A stretch of 64,000 bases of DNA from Schaalia sp. ZJ405 (lineage in GTDB: Bacteria > Actinomycetota > Actinomycetes > Actinomycetales > Actinomycetaceae): positions 2,232,001-2,296,000 of the forward strand of contig NZ_CP064952.1 of the NCBI RefSeq assembly GCF_011038885.2, in the 5' to 3' direction. The first letter of the stretch is position 1. Each line of letters opens with the position of its first letter. The notes under the pieces are model-generated. The model saw nothing but the letters and a program-made list of their open reading frames with translations, was not told the origin of the DNA and did not search any database. Shown here one piece after another: positions 38,830-47,143 of this stretch. The translations under genes were made by a program, and so were the position numbers.

Positions 38830-39720
38830 CTAGCAGTCTTCGCCCAGTACGGTGTTGCTGAGTTGCTGAACGATCCTCAGGAGGCTCGAGTGATCCTCTC
38901 CTGCGAATCCTTGCGCTTCAAGCGATGACATGTGCTGGCGCACGACTGCGGTCAACGGCATAAAAGCGTCTTCTTCAGCGGCGGTGGTCAAGGCATTGTT
39001 GAGGTCTTTGATGTGCAGATTGATGCGGAAACCGGGAGAAAACTCCTGAGTGAGCATCTTTGTAGCCTTCTGTTCCATGACCGCAGAACCTGCTAGACCG
39101 CCCCGGATCGCTTCAACGACGGACGCAGGATCCACGCCAGACTTTTGCGCGAGTACAAGCGCTTCTGCGAGGACAGCGATGTTGACTGCGACAATGGACT
39201 GGTTTGCAAGTTTCGCGATATTGCCGGCTCCGAGAGGACCGACATATGTTGCGGACTTACCCATCGTGAGTAGAAGATCCTTGACGGACTCGAAAACATC
39301 CTCTTCCCCACCCACCATGATGGCGATTGTTCCGGCAATCGCGCCTGGTTCACCTCCGGAAACAGGTGCATCGATCATCTTTGCTCCCGTGGCTTCAACA
39401 AGTTGACCAGCTTGGCGAGAAACACCCGGGGCGATGGAAGACATATCGACAAAGATCTTGCCTTCAGACAAACCTGCCGCAATTCCGTTATCCCCCGATA
39501 ACGCGGCCAGAACATTGGGTCCGTTGGGAAGCATGGTGATGACGACATCAGCTGCCTCTGCTGCTGCCTTTCCTGACTTAACAGCTGTTGCGCCCGACGC
39601 CACGACGTCCTCAACGGCGGCCTCGTTGAAATCGAAGCAGAAGACTTCATGGCCTGCCTTGAGGACATTCTTTGCCATAGGACGACCCATGATGCCGAGT
39701 CCGATAAAACCAACCTTCAT
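38830..39720 (-). CDS. 2-hydroxy-3-oxopropionate (tartronate semialdehyde) reductase-like, GarR type
   Basis: A 296-residue beta-hydroxyacid dehydrogenase. The N-terminal Rossmann motif is VGFIGLGIMGRPMAKN; the substrate-binding signature DAPVSGGEPGAIAGTIAIM and the catalytic lysine in GAGNIAKLANQ are intact. Length equals that of E. coli GarR. Such enzymes reduce tartronate semialdehyde to D-glycerate, which the glycerate kinase encoded at 43564 would phosphorylate. 3-hydroxyisobutyrate dehydrogenase is the main alternative, but the neighbours favour GarR. Confidence 0.85.
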   Translation of the reverse strand: MKVGFIGLGIMGRPMAKNVLKAGHEVFCFDFNEAAVEDVVASGATAVKSGKAAAEAADVVITMLPNGPNVLAALSGDNGIAAGLSEGKIFVDMSSIAPGVSRQAGQLVEATGAKMIDAPVSGGEPGAIAGTIAIMVGGEEDVFESVKDLLLTMGKSATYVGPLGAGNIAKLANQSIVAVNIAVLAEALVLAQKSGVDPASVVEAIRGGLAGSAVMEQKATKMLTQEFSPGFRINLHIKDLNNALTTAAEEDAFMPLTAVVRQHMSSLEAQGFAGEDHSSLLRIVQQLSNTVLGEDC

Positions 39721-39768
39721 TGTGATTACTCCATTCGTGAGTTCGTGAAAATAGTCAGGAGTGAGAGT

Positions 39769-40557
39769 TCACTCCAAGTCTTTGGACTCTGGTAGGCCGT
39801 TCGCGGACCAGCCGGCGTCGACAAACAAGGTTTGTCCATTAATACCCGAAGCGTCACTGGATGCTAAGAACGCTACTGCAGAGGCGATTTCTGACGGCTC
39901 AAGCAGTCGTTTCATCGGAAGGACTGACATGATAGCGTCAATGTCGATAATTCCTTCCTTAATCCCCTGTTTGACCATGTCAGTCATGACATAGCCTGGT
40001 GCGACTGCGTTGATGCGGATACCAAACCGGCCAAGTTCGTTACCAAGTGCCTGTGCGAGACCGTTAACGGCTGCCTTAGAAATCGCGTAGGGTGAACGCT
40101 TGGAGGCGGGACGTATTGAATTCCCGGACGAAGTGCACACCACAGCTCCATAGCCTTGCTTTTTGAAGTAGCGAGCGGCGGCTCGTGTTGCGAAGAAGTA
40201 AGCCTTGAGATTGAGATCCATAAGGAAGTCGAATTCCTCTTCTGGGAATTCGGTGGCCCACTTGCGGATCTGCATACCGGCGTTGTTGACCAGTACGTCG
40301 ATACGACCATACTTTTGTGCAATGTAATCGATCATCTGATCGATTTCACTGACGTTCGTCAGATCGATGATGTAGCCCTCAGCCTGGTATCCCTTAATTT
40401 GGAACTGTTTCACAGTCTCATCGAGGAATTCACCATCAACATCGGCCAGAACCATGATGCCCCCCTCGGAAGCTAGGCGTTCGGCCATAGCTTTCCCGAG
40501 GCCTCGTGCAGATCCTGTAACGATGCAGACTTTGTTGCTGAAACGCATCTGGCTCAT
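39769..40557 (-). CDS. SDR-family dehydrogenase, gluconate 5-dehydrogenase-like
   Basis: A 262-residue short-chain dehydrogenase. It has VCIVTGSARGLGKAM (cofactor loop), DVLVNNAGMQ, CTSSGNS with the catalytic Ser, YAISKAAVNGL with Tyr-x3-Lys, and the closing GINGQTLFVDAGWSANG. It overlaps the upstream transaldolase-like gene by ATGA, so the two are translationally coupled and probably act on consecutive intermediates. Substrate is inferred as a sugar acid from the GntP permease next door. Confidence 0.86.
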   Translation of the reverse strand: MSQMRFSNKVCIVTGSARGLGKAMAERLASEGGIMVLADVDGEFLDETVKQFQIKGYQAEGYIIDLTNVSEIDQMIDYIAQKYGRIDVLVNNAGMQIRKWATEFPEEEFDFLMDLNLKAYFFATRAAARYFKKQGYGAVVCTSSGNSIRPASKRSPYAISKAAVNGLAQALGNELGRFGIRINAVAPGYVMTDMVKQGIKEGIIDIDAIMSVLPMKRLLEPSEIASAVAFLASSDASGINGQTLFVDAGWSANGLPESKDLE

Positions 40558-41603
40558 TTGTCACCAACCTTGTGAGCGAGGAGCACTCCCCAGCCGTCAT
40601 TGATGAACTGATCTGTTGTACGGTTGGTTGAACCAAAAGTGATGAACTGTTCAGGCGTCATGCCGTCCTCGTTATATGCCTTGACGAACTCGGGCATAGT
40701 TAGAAGGCGATCAATGACATCTTGGTCAACGGGAACATTGATTCGTTCTTTGAAGGGGCCTTCAAATTTGGCTAACTCGTCTGCAATCTTCGGAGCAATC
40801 GACATCACCATCTTTGCACCTGCCAGTTCGGTGATGTGATAGGCACCGCGGCAACCCGCTGGCATGAGAAAGGCCTCGTAGCCGCGTTCGTTGAAGATCG
40901 TGTAGGCCTTCTTGATACACGCAGTACCGGACTGAATAATGTCGGATTCGGTGACAACATCGGATGTGTCTTGAGCGACGTCGCGCAGATAATCATCAAG
41001 TCGTCCGACCATCAACACCGCGCAGTTTAGGCCAGGTTCGATGCTGTCTTCGCGTGCGCGTTCAATCCCTCTCTGAAGGGCAGCCCCAGCTGCAAGGACC
41101 TGGGGGACTGTGAATGAGACGGTGACGACGACATTGTAGCCCTTGGCAGAGAGCTCCTCCGCGGCCATGATCCCGGACCTAGTCGCAGGAACTTTGAGGC
41201 AAACTCGCTTGGGATCCCATTGAGCATAACGCATAGCTTGATTCAGGATTTCGTCGTAGTTGCCGGTCGTGTTTGGATTAGTCTGAGCGCACAGGCGACC
41301 CGTTCGAACGTCGTGTTCATCGTAGACTTGGTCCAGAATATCTTTGATGTGCAGAGTGACTCGTTTAACGAAAGCCTCAACCTTTTCTGTGCCCTCCAGA
41401 TCGTCCGGAATGTCAGCTAGGTAGGGAGCCCAGTAGTCGGGTCGGGCGTTAATTGTCGAGGCAACCAAGAACGGATTCGTGGTGACGCCTTTGGCTCCAT
41501 TGCCGATGGCGACTTCCAGTTCGTCGACAATTGCGCTGTCGTGCCAATAGATGCTGTCGGTGTTCGCAGTCATCCACTTTAGGAATTCATTGTTCTCTTG
41601 CAT
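40554..41603 (-). CDS. Transaldolase-family protein with FSA-like active site (copy 2)
   Basis: A 349-residue paralogue of the protein at 32049. Asp22 (WHDSAI), Asn43 (VTTNPFLV), Gln107 (GRLCAQTNPNTTG) and Schiff-base Lys137 (CLKVPATRSGI) are in place. GRLCAQ is nearly the FSA sequence around Gln59, so aldolase rather than transferase chemistry is suggested. The start at 41603 is chosen because the N terminus then aligns with copy 1 (FLKWMTANT versus YLAWMAENT). A longer frame to 41651 adds 16 unmatched residues. First gene of the minus-strand unit. Confidence 0.83.
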   Translation of the reverse strand: MQENNEFLKWMTANTDSIYWHDSAIVDELEVAIGNGAKGVTTNPFLVASTINARPDYWAPYLADIPDDLEGTEKVEAFVKRVTLHIKDILDQVYDEHDVRTGRLCAQTNPNTTGNYDEILNQAMRYAQWDPKRVCLKVPATRSGIMAAEELSAKGYNVVVTVSFTVPQVLAAGAALQRGIERAREDSIEPGLNCAVLMVGRLDDYLRDVAQDTSDVVTESDIIQSGTACIKKAYTIFNERGYEAFLMPAGCRGAYHITELAGAKMVMSIAPKIADELAKFEGPFKERINVPVDQDVIDRLLTMPEFVKAYNEDGMTPEQFITFGSTNRTTDQFINDGWGVLLAHKVGDK

Positions 41604-41759
41604 GTCACTTCTCGCCGCTGACGGCGGCACTCCTTCCAAGTCTGAATTCATCGCACGGAGTGAGGCGTCGGCGACGAAGTTACCTATGATCTGCCGTTTC
41701 TCTTGCTGTTGACTGGTGGTGGAAAGTTCGCCAGGAACTGCACTGTTCTTGCTATGGCT

Positions 41760-41788
41760 AAGTTAACACAGTGATGCATCATGTGCAA
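41760..41788 (-). promoter_or_regulatory. Promoter and putative operator of the second sugar-acid operon
   Basis: On the minus strand TTGCAC (41788-41783) and TAACTT (41765-41760) are spaced by exactly 17 bp. The spacer contains the perfect palindrome TGATGCATCA (41772-41781), sharing TGATGCA with the promoter at 31141. The remainder of 41604-42064 holds an inverted repeat CTTCCGC / GCGGAAG (41986-41992, 42005-42011) in the leader of the divergent permease gene. Confidence 0.55.
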
Positions 41789-42064
41789 TGCATCTGATAT
41801 GGTTCTCTTCCATTGGAGCTCACGCTGCTCCATGACGCTCTCGTGCAGCGACGCACGGGATCCGAATCCTGCATAAAGCGAGGGGAAAGGAAGCCCTGAG
41901 CTTCAAAAGGCTGAGAAATCTACGAATCCAAGCCTGTACAGCACTGCTGCCAACTCGTCGGCATAGGTGCACACCACTCTTAGATCTTCCGCACTCGCGC
42001 AATTGCGGAAGTCGCGGCCTGCAGCCTCGGATGAGGCTCTTGAAAGAAAGGAAGGTGAAAGCTC

Positions 42065-43429
42065 ATGAGTGCTCTGACACTGTTGATCATCGCAGCTGTC
42101 GCCATCGCGGTTTTGCTCGTACTTGTCATCCTCCTCGACGTTCCTGCTTACGTCTCCTTGCTCCTTGTTGCCATGGGTACAGCCCTGGTAACCGGAATCT
42201 CTCTGGCTGACATCGTCGATGTCATGATCGGCGGCATGGGGAAAACTCTGGGGTCTGTGGCAATCGTCGTCGGCCTCGGTTCAATCCTTGGTCGACTAGT
42301 CGAGGTCTCTGGAGCCGCTGATCGCATGGCTCGAACATTTACTGAAAAGCTTGGCGCCAAACGTGTCGTAATGGCGGTAACTGCCGCCGCATTCATCCTC
42401 GGAATCCCAGTCTTCTTTGACGTTGGTTTTATCATTCTGACACCACTAATCTTCGCCTTCGCCAGAAATGCAAAGACAAACCCACTGTCGATCGCATTCC
42501 CCGTGTGTGTTGCAATGGCAACGCTTCACACGATCATCCCGCCACATCCTGGACCCGTCGCTGCAGCAGCAGCGCTCGAAGCAGACGCGGGCCTCATGAC
42601 GATTTGGGCGCTCGTAATCGCTCTCATCGTCACAGTCGTCGGCTACTTCGCGCTCCAATTCATCAACTTCAATTCCATTGAACTTGTTCCGTCTCCTGCA
42701 GACTCCACAAAGAGTGAAGGAGCTTCACAGTTCAGCCTTGGTGAGGGCGGGCGCGTTCCTGGCGCCCCGACAACCATCTTCGTCATTGTTTTACCCATTC
42801 TGATGATTATGGCTGGGTCCATCATGGTGATGAACCTGCCTGAGGATTCGCCGCTGGCACCGATTGCGACTTTTGTTGGCAAGCCCGCAACTGCACTCTT
42901 AGTCGGAGTTCTGGTTGCCTATGTGCTCATTATGAAGATCACCAAATGGAAAAAGAATGTTATTTCAAAGGTTGCTGACTCTGCTCTGGACTCTGTCGCG
43001 GTCGTAATTTTTGTGACTGGCGCAGGCGGAGTATTCGCCAGCGTCCTCGTTGAAACAGGTATTGGTACGGCATTCTCTGATGTGCTGACCAGTATTGGCA
43101 TGCCCACCATCCTCGCGGGCTTCGTCATCGCAGCGGCGCTCCGTATCGCTCAGGGTTCCGCATCGGTTGCGATCCTGACGGCAGCGGGATTGATCCTTCC
43201 CGCAGTGCAAGCTGGCAACTACAGTGCGAATCAAACCGCTCTCGTCACGATTGCTGTCGGTTTTGGCGGCTTGATCTGCTCTCACATCAATGATTCTGGA
43301 TTCTGGATCGTCACTCGTTACCTCGGTCTTTCGGTATCACAAGGACTGCGTACCTGGACCGTTCTGACAACAGCCGTCTCGATCGTCGGTTTCCTTGTCA
43401 CAAGCGCGCTCTTCCTGGTTGTCAGTTAG
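42065..43429 (+). CDS. GntP-family sugar-acid permease (copy 2)
   Basis: A 454-residue multi-spanning symporter of the gluconate permease family. It has VVGLGSILGRLVEVSGAADR, LGIPVFFDVGFIIL, the reentrant LHTIIPPHPGPVAAAAAL and CSHINDSGFWIVTRYLG. These are the same elements as copy 1 but the proteins have clearly diverged. HPGPVAAA is the wording seen in classical gluconate/GntT-type members. It is divergent from the minus-strand catabolic genes and upstream of glycerate kinase. GAAGGTG precedes the ATG. Confidence 0.9.
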   Translation: MSALTLLIIAAVAIAVLLVLVILLDVPAYVSLLLVAMGTALVTGISLADIVDVMIGGMGKTLGSVAIVVGLGSILGRLVEVSGAADRMARTFTEKLGAKRVVMAVTAAAFILGIPVFFDVGFIILTPLIFAFARNAKTNPLSIAFPVCVAMATLHTIIPPHPGPVAAAAALEADAGLMTIWALVIALIVTVVGYFALQFINFNSIELVPSPADSTKSEGASQFSLGEGGRVPGAPTTIFVIVLPILMIMAGSIMVMNLPEDSPLAPIATFVGKPATALLVGVLVAYVLIMKITKWKKNVISKVADSALDSVAVVIFVTGAGGVFASVLVETGIGTAFSDVLTSIGMPTILAGFVIAAALRIAQGSASVAILTAAGLILPAVQAGNYSANQTALVTIAVGFGGLICSHINDSGFWIVTRYLGLSVSQGLRTWTVLTTAVSIVGFLVTSALFLVVS

Positions 43430-43440
43430 AGCTATGAACT

Positions 43441-43492
43441 AGGAGCGGCAGCCCGTGTGCCATCCTCCTGCGGTAGATGGGCTGCCGTTCCT
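43441..43492 (+). terminator. Hairpin between permease and glycerate kinase genes
   Basis: A 14-bp stem AGGAGCGGCAGCCC / GGGCTGCCGTTCCT (43441-43454, 43479-43492) with one mismatch and a 24-base loop. There is no long T-run, so it may attenuate rather than end transcription into the kinase gene. Confidence 0.55.
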
Positions 43493-43563
43493 CTGTGACA
43501 TGACTGTCTGAGAAAATCACGGCGATATTGAAAATAGTTGACACGATGAAGTGGAGCTTACCA

Positions 43564-44670
43564 ATGAAGTTTGTTCTCGCCCCTGACTCCTTCAAAGAGA
43601 ACATGACCGCGCAGGAAGCTGCCGAAGCCATGGCCCGTGGAGTCCGCGATGTCTACCCCGATGCCGAATGTGTTCTCGTGCCCATGTCTGACGGCGGAGA
43701 AGGATTCATCCAGGCAGTCGCCGCAGCATGGGGAGTCGACACCGTGACAACCAACTCCGTGGACGCCCTCGGCCGGCCGATCACATCCGAATATGCTCTG
43801 GCAGATGGTAGCGCAGTCCTCGACGTTGCCTCGTGCGCCGGTATTGAACTTGTCGCTCCCGAGGAACGGGACGTTGCCCGGTCAAACACCCGCGGACTTG
43901 GGATGATCATCCGCAACGCTGTCGAACGCGGCGGCAAAACCCTGCTCATTGGCATCGGTGGCTCAGCCACCAATGATGCAGGGATCGGCATGTTGCACGA
44001 GCTGGGTGCCCGCTTTTTTGACGAGGACGAGGCCGAACTCACTCCCTACCTGACCGACCTAGCCAAGGTTGCCCGCATCGATACGTCGGCTGTGGACGAA
44101 CTGCTTGAAGGAGTTGAGGTTCAAGTTGCATGCGATGTCACTAATCCTCTCTACGGACCAAAGGGAGCTTCAGCAGTATTCGGCCCACAAAAGGGCATGA
44201 CGAAAGAACAAATTCCCGAGTTTGATCAGATCCTCAAGCACTTTGCGCAAGTGTCTGGCTGCGGTGATGTTGCGATGATGGAGGGTTCGGGAGCAGCTGG
44301 AGGTCTGGGATTTGCTCTTAGAGCGTTCCTAGGGGCCCAACTCAAGCCTGGGGTCGACCTTGTCGCCGATGCGGTTGAGCTTGATGCGAAGGTCAAAGAT
44401 GCTGATTGGGTGTTCACGGGTGAAGGTTCAGTTGATTCCCAGACCATTGACGGTAAGACACCAGCAGGTGTTGCCCTGATTGCTCGGGCGAACAGTGTGC
44501 CTTCAATGATTTTCGGTGGTCGCATTAAGGACGGTTCAGAAAACCTCTTGGAAATTGGTGTTGCAAGGATCGTCAAGGTTGGTGACCCGGATGAGCCCTT
44601 GGAGTTGGCGTTGAAGAACGGTCAGAAGAATCTGCGTCGTGCGGTTAGTGAGACGCTTGCCAAAAGCTGA
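43564..44670 (+). CDS. Glycerate kinase, GarK/GlxK family
   Basis: Phosphorylates D-glycerate (2-phosphoglycerate in this family). The 368-residue chain opens with FVLAPDSFKENMTAQEAAEA and has PMSDGGEGF, IGIGGSATNDAGIGML, GSGAAGGLGFALRAFLGA and VFTGEGSVDSQTIDGKTPAG, the conserved blocks of COG1929 kinases. ATG 43564 has GGAG seven bases upstream; the frame from 43528 adds 12 residues without a ribosome site. It completes a GarR-to-glycolysis route. The left end of an IS256-type element begins at the base after the stop codon. Confidence 0.93.
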   Translation: MKFVLAPDSFKENMTAQEAAEAMARGVRDVYPDAECVLVPMSDGGEGFIQAVAAAWGVDTVTTNSVDALGRPITSEYALADGSAVLDVASCAGIELVAPEERDVARSNTRGLGMIIRNAVERGGKTLLIGIGGSATNDAGIGMLHELGARFFDEDEAELTPYLTDLAKVARIDTSAVDELLEGVEVQVACDVTNPLYGPKGASAVFGPQKGMTKEQIPEFDQILKHFAQVSGCGDVAMMEGSGAAGGLGFALRAFLGAQLKPGVDLVADAVELDAKVKDADWVFTGEGSVDSQTIDGKTPAGVALIARANSVPSMIFGGRIKDGSENLLEIGVARIVKVGDPDEPLELALKNGQKNLRRAVSETLAKS

Positions 44671-46067
44671 GAGCTTGTCAAGTTTTTTGTGTAAGTGGTG
44701 GGTTTATGTGGTGGGGAATCGGTTGGGGTAGTGGAGGGCAAGTTCGCCGAGGACGGTTTGCCGGGTGCTTTACGTGGACTGCCTTTGGGAAGGCCTGCTT
44801 CCTTGGCTCGTTCGCGTGGGCGTTTGTCTTCGATGTTCGTGAATTGCTAGCCATAAGAGTTTGACTGCGGCCGTGTCAGAGGGGAAATGGCCCCGGTTCT
44901 TCGTGATCTTACGAAGTTGATAGTTCAGTGACTCGATTGAGTTCGTGGTGTAGATAGCTTTTCGGGTGGCTGGCCAACGCCAAGAACGGAATAAACCGGC
45001 TCCCCTGGCGTTCTTCCAGGTGGCAACCGCAGCTGGATACTTCGCTGCCCAGGCAGAGGTTTCAAACGCGTCCAGTGCCTTAGAGGGCGGTGTCTTCGTT
45101 GACCGCGGTATAGATCGGTCGCAGAGCCGCGGCGAGGGGTTTACGATCCGTAGGCGACGAACCTCATCGAGGCCCGGATCAAGTGCACCACACAGGTCTG
45201 GACCACTGCCCTGGACCAGGTCGCATTGATCGCTTCAGGAAACCCACTCAGCCCGTCACAGACGATGATAAGGACGTCACCCACGCCGCGGTTGGCAAGC
45301 TCGGCACAGACTCCGGCCCAGAATTTTCGCTCCTTCGCTGGCCTGGACCCAGATCCCGAGCACATGTTTGACACCGTCGAGATCCACCCCGATCGCGATG
45401 TGAGCAGCTTTGGAAGCGACCCTGTTGTGGTCCTTGATCTTGACGAATCGCGTCCATGAACATGACCGGATAAAACTCTTCCAGTGGTCGTGCCTGCCAG
45501 GCGATGATCTCCTCCAAGACAGCATCAGTGATATTCGAGATCGTCTCGTGGGAGATCTCGGTACCGACCGTGGCCTCTCAGTGGTGTTGGATCTCCCGGA
45601 TCGTCATTCCCCCGGCATATAAGGAGATAATCATGTCATCCAGGCCCCCGAGGCGGCGCTGGCCGGGCGCAACAAGGTAGGAAGAACGTGCCAGCCCGGT
45701 CCCGGGGCTGATCAATCCTGACCGGTCCGACCTCGGTCTTGATCGTTTTCGGTGTTGTCCCGTTACGAGAGTCCCCACTGCCACGACCTGTCGCCTCGTG
45801 CTTGTCATAACCCAGGTGCTCGGTCAGCTCGGCCTTCACCCCTCCGCTCGAGGACAGCTTTAACCAACTCGGGAAAAACCTCCCTCACCCGTCAGCCAGA
45901 GCCCACGATCAGACGTCGATCTCACAAGCTGGTCAAGAAAACCATCACCAATCAGCTCACGACAAAGCCAACGAGCCTCCGACTCATTCCCCGCAACACC
46001 AGCCACATACATAGCCAATCCTCATTTCTTCCCGATTGACCACTTACACAAACAATCCGACACGCTC
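44671..46067. mobile_element. Inactive IS256-family insertion sequence
   Basis: About 1.4 kb bounded by imperfect terminal inverted repeats. The left end begins GAGCTTGTCAAG and the right end, read inward, GAGCGTGTCGGA; both continue into TTTGTGTAAGTGGT. Size and transposase are typical of IS256-type elements. No target duplication is visible next to the ends (AAAGCTGA on the left, GAGACATG on the right). That suggests rearrangement after insertion or slightly different true ends. Confidence 0.8.
44704..46012 (-). pseudogene. IS256-type transposase, frameshifted
   Basis: Mutator-type transposase in several frames. From the N terminus: LCRELIGDGFLDQLV, then after frameshifts AELTEHLGYDKHEATGRGSG, SLYAGGMTIREIQHH, FMDAIRVKIKDH with the first catalytic Asp, [16 protein letters not shown] with the second, the [12 protein letters not shown] block, and near the C terminus TTNSIESLNYQLRKITKNRG. 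The closing HYPNRFPTT is intact. Overall span (about 436 codons) is not divisible by three, and several shifts and an internal stop are evident, so no active enzyme is made. Confidence 0.85.
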
Positions 46068-46422
46068 GAGACATGTACGGCTTGGGAGACGCTTGTCGGG
46101 TGTATCCCACCGGATGTGGTTGCGCTACCAGCACACCCCATACCCTCAATCGCCCGCCCTGTTGGTGGCAACCATGCCAACCGACACCCAAATCCGAAAC
46201 CCTGACGGCCAAGCTGCACAACGAGAAAAAGAAGCCAACCAAACCCACCGACTCCAATAGGGACAAGTCATCACCTGGCACAAACTCACCTAGTCACCAA
46301 GCAACCCCACAGCCATCAACGAATAAAACAAAACTAACAAAATACGTCGCATAGCCCGAAGTCGGTGGCCCCAGTGCTGTCCCCAGCGGCAGTGCCGGGG
46401 CTCATTCGTTCTCATTGACTTA
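46068..46422. other. Gap between IS element and excisionase-like gene
   Basis: The first 290 bp carry only overlapping short frames with skewed composition (Pro/Thr-rich on plus). A GC-rich imperfect hairpin is formed around 46366-46402 (GCCCCAGTGCTG ... CGGCAGTGCCGGGGC). It lies 3' of the excisionase-like gene and could be its terminator. Nothing else is recognisable. Confidence 0.35.
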
Positions 46423-46659
46423 TCATCGCGTACCTCCGGGAGCAAAGCGGAGGCGGGCGATCTGCTCATCGCTCAGACGCGGCGCAGCGTCGACGAGGGC
46501 CTCGCGGAGGACCTTCACGCGCTTGCCCGTTTTGAATGCGGGCAGTTTGTCCTGGGCGATCCATGAACGGAGAGTGGAGTATGCCCCGAAACCTTCAGCG
46601 ACGATTTCTTGGAGCGTGAGGTAACGCGTCCGCTCGGACGCGGAGGAGTACGTTCCCAT
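46423..46659 (-). CDS. Excisionase-like small DNA-binding protein
   Basis: A 78-residue protein with one winged helix-turn-helix of the excisionase/MerR type: YLTLQEIVAEGFGAYSTLRSWIAQ followed by KLPAFKTGKRVKVLREALVD. Such proteins direct excision of integrative elements or act as small regulators. TGGAG lies five bases before the ATG. No integrase is nearby, so it is probably a leftover of an integrated element next to the dead IS and the catabolic island. Confidence 0.7.
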   Translation of the reverse strand: MGTYSSASERTRYLTLQEIVAEGFGAYSTLRSWIAQDKLPAFKTGKRVKVLREALVDAAPRLSDEQIARLRFAPGGTR

Positions 46660-47034
46660 GAGGGTCTCCAGACAGAGTGAACTGTCCGGAGACGGGGGGT
46701 ATTTTGTCCGGCTTGCTTATCCCGGTCGCCGTGCGCGATGCTCCACTGGACTCCCGAAGAGCCGCTGTGCCTTACGGGAGAAGTCATTCCCAGCCGGGTC
46801 GTCTGTTCATAGACTTCGACGTGATTTCAGTGCTACCTGACGCTGACTAGGCGCCACTCAACACTGTCCACGCCTCACTTACAAGCGGCTCGCGTCTTGT
46901 CGCAAAGAAGCTAACGCGATTCTGGCAGGTCCTGTCAAACAGGCGCAATTAGCGTCGCGCTTCGACTTGCTTCGAGACGGCAGTCATGTTCGACACGAGG
47001 CGGGCGTCCTAGTTATGACAATAGAGCAACAGAA
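46660..47034. other. Noncoding region upstream of the glycosidase promoter
   Basis: No intact gene. Short overlapping frames on both strands lack ribosome sites. The left part (46680-46800) is GC-rich and may be residual element DNA; the right part leads into the palindromic promoter at 47035. Confidence 0.35.
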
Positions 47035-47065
47035 TGACTACTGTAGTCACTTGTGCAAATATAAT
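47035..47065 (+). promoter_or_regulatory. Palindromic operator and -10 element of the glycosidase/ABC operon
   Basis: A perfect 15-bp palindrome TGACTACTGTAGTCA (47035-47049) lies over the expected -35 position, with TATAAT at 47060-47065. The ribosome site GAGGAG and ATG 47144 follow after about 70 bp. The SorC-type regulator at 54937 is the only regulator in this island and the likely ligand of the palindrome (inference). Confidence 0.6.
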
Positions 47066-47143
47066 CTCTATGTCTATGATGAGCCTGTTGACACAGGCAT
47101 CGACGTGGATGCCAAGAAGACCTTCAATGGTGAGGAGTTTTCA

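Noticed and set aside
45141..46260. Several medium-length frames on both strands around 45.1-46.3 kb as individual genes
   Set aside because: Minus-strand pieces are fragments of one frameshifted IS256-type transposase; plus-strand pieces are its shadows and the Pro/Thr-rich gap beside it.
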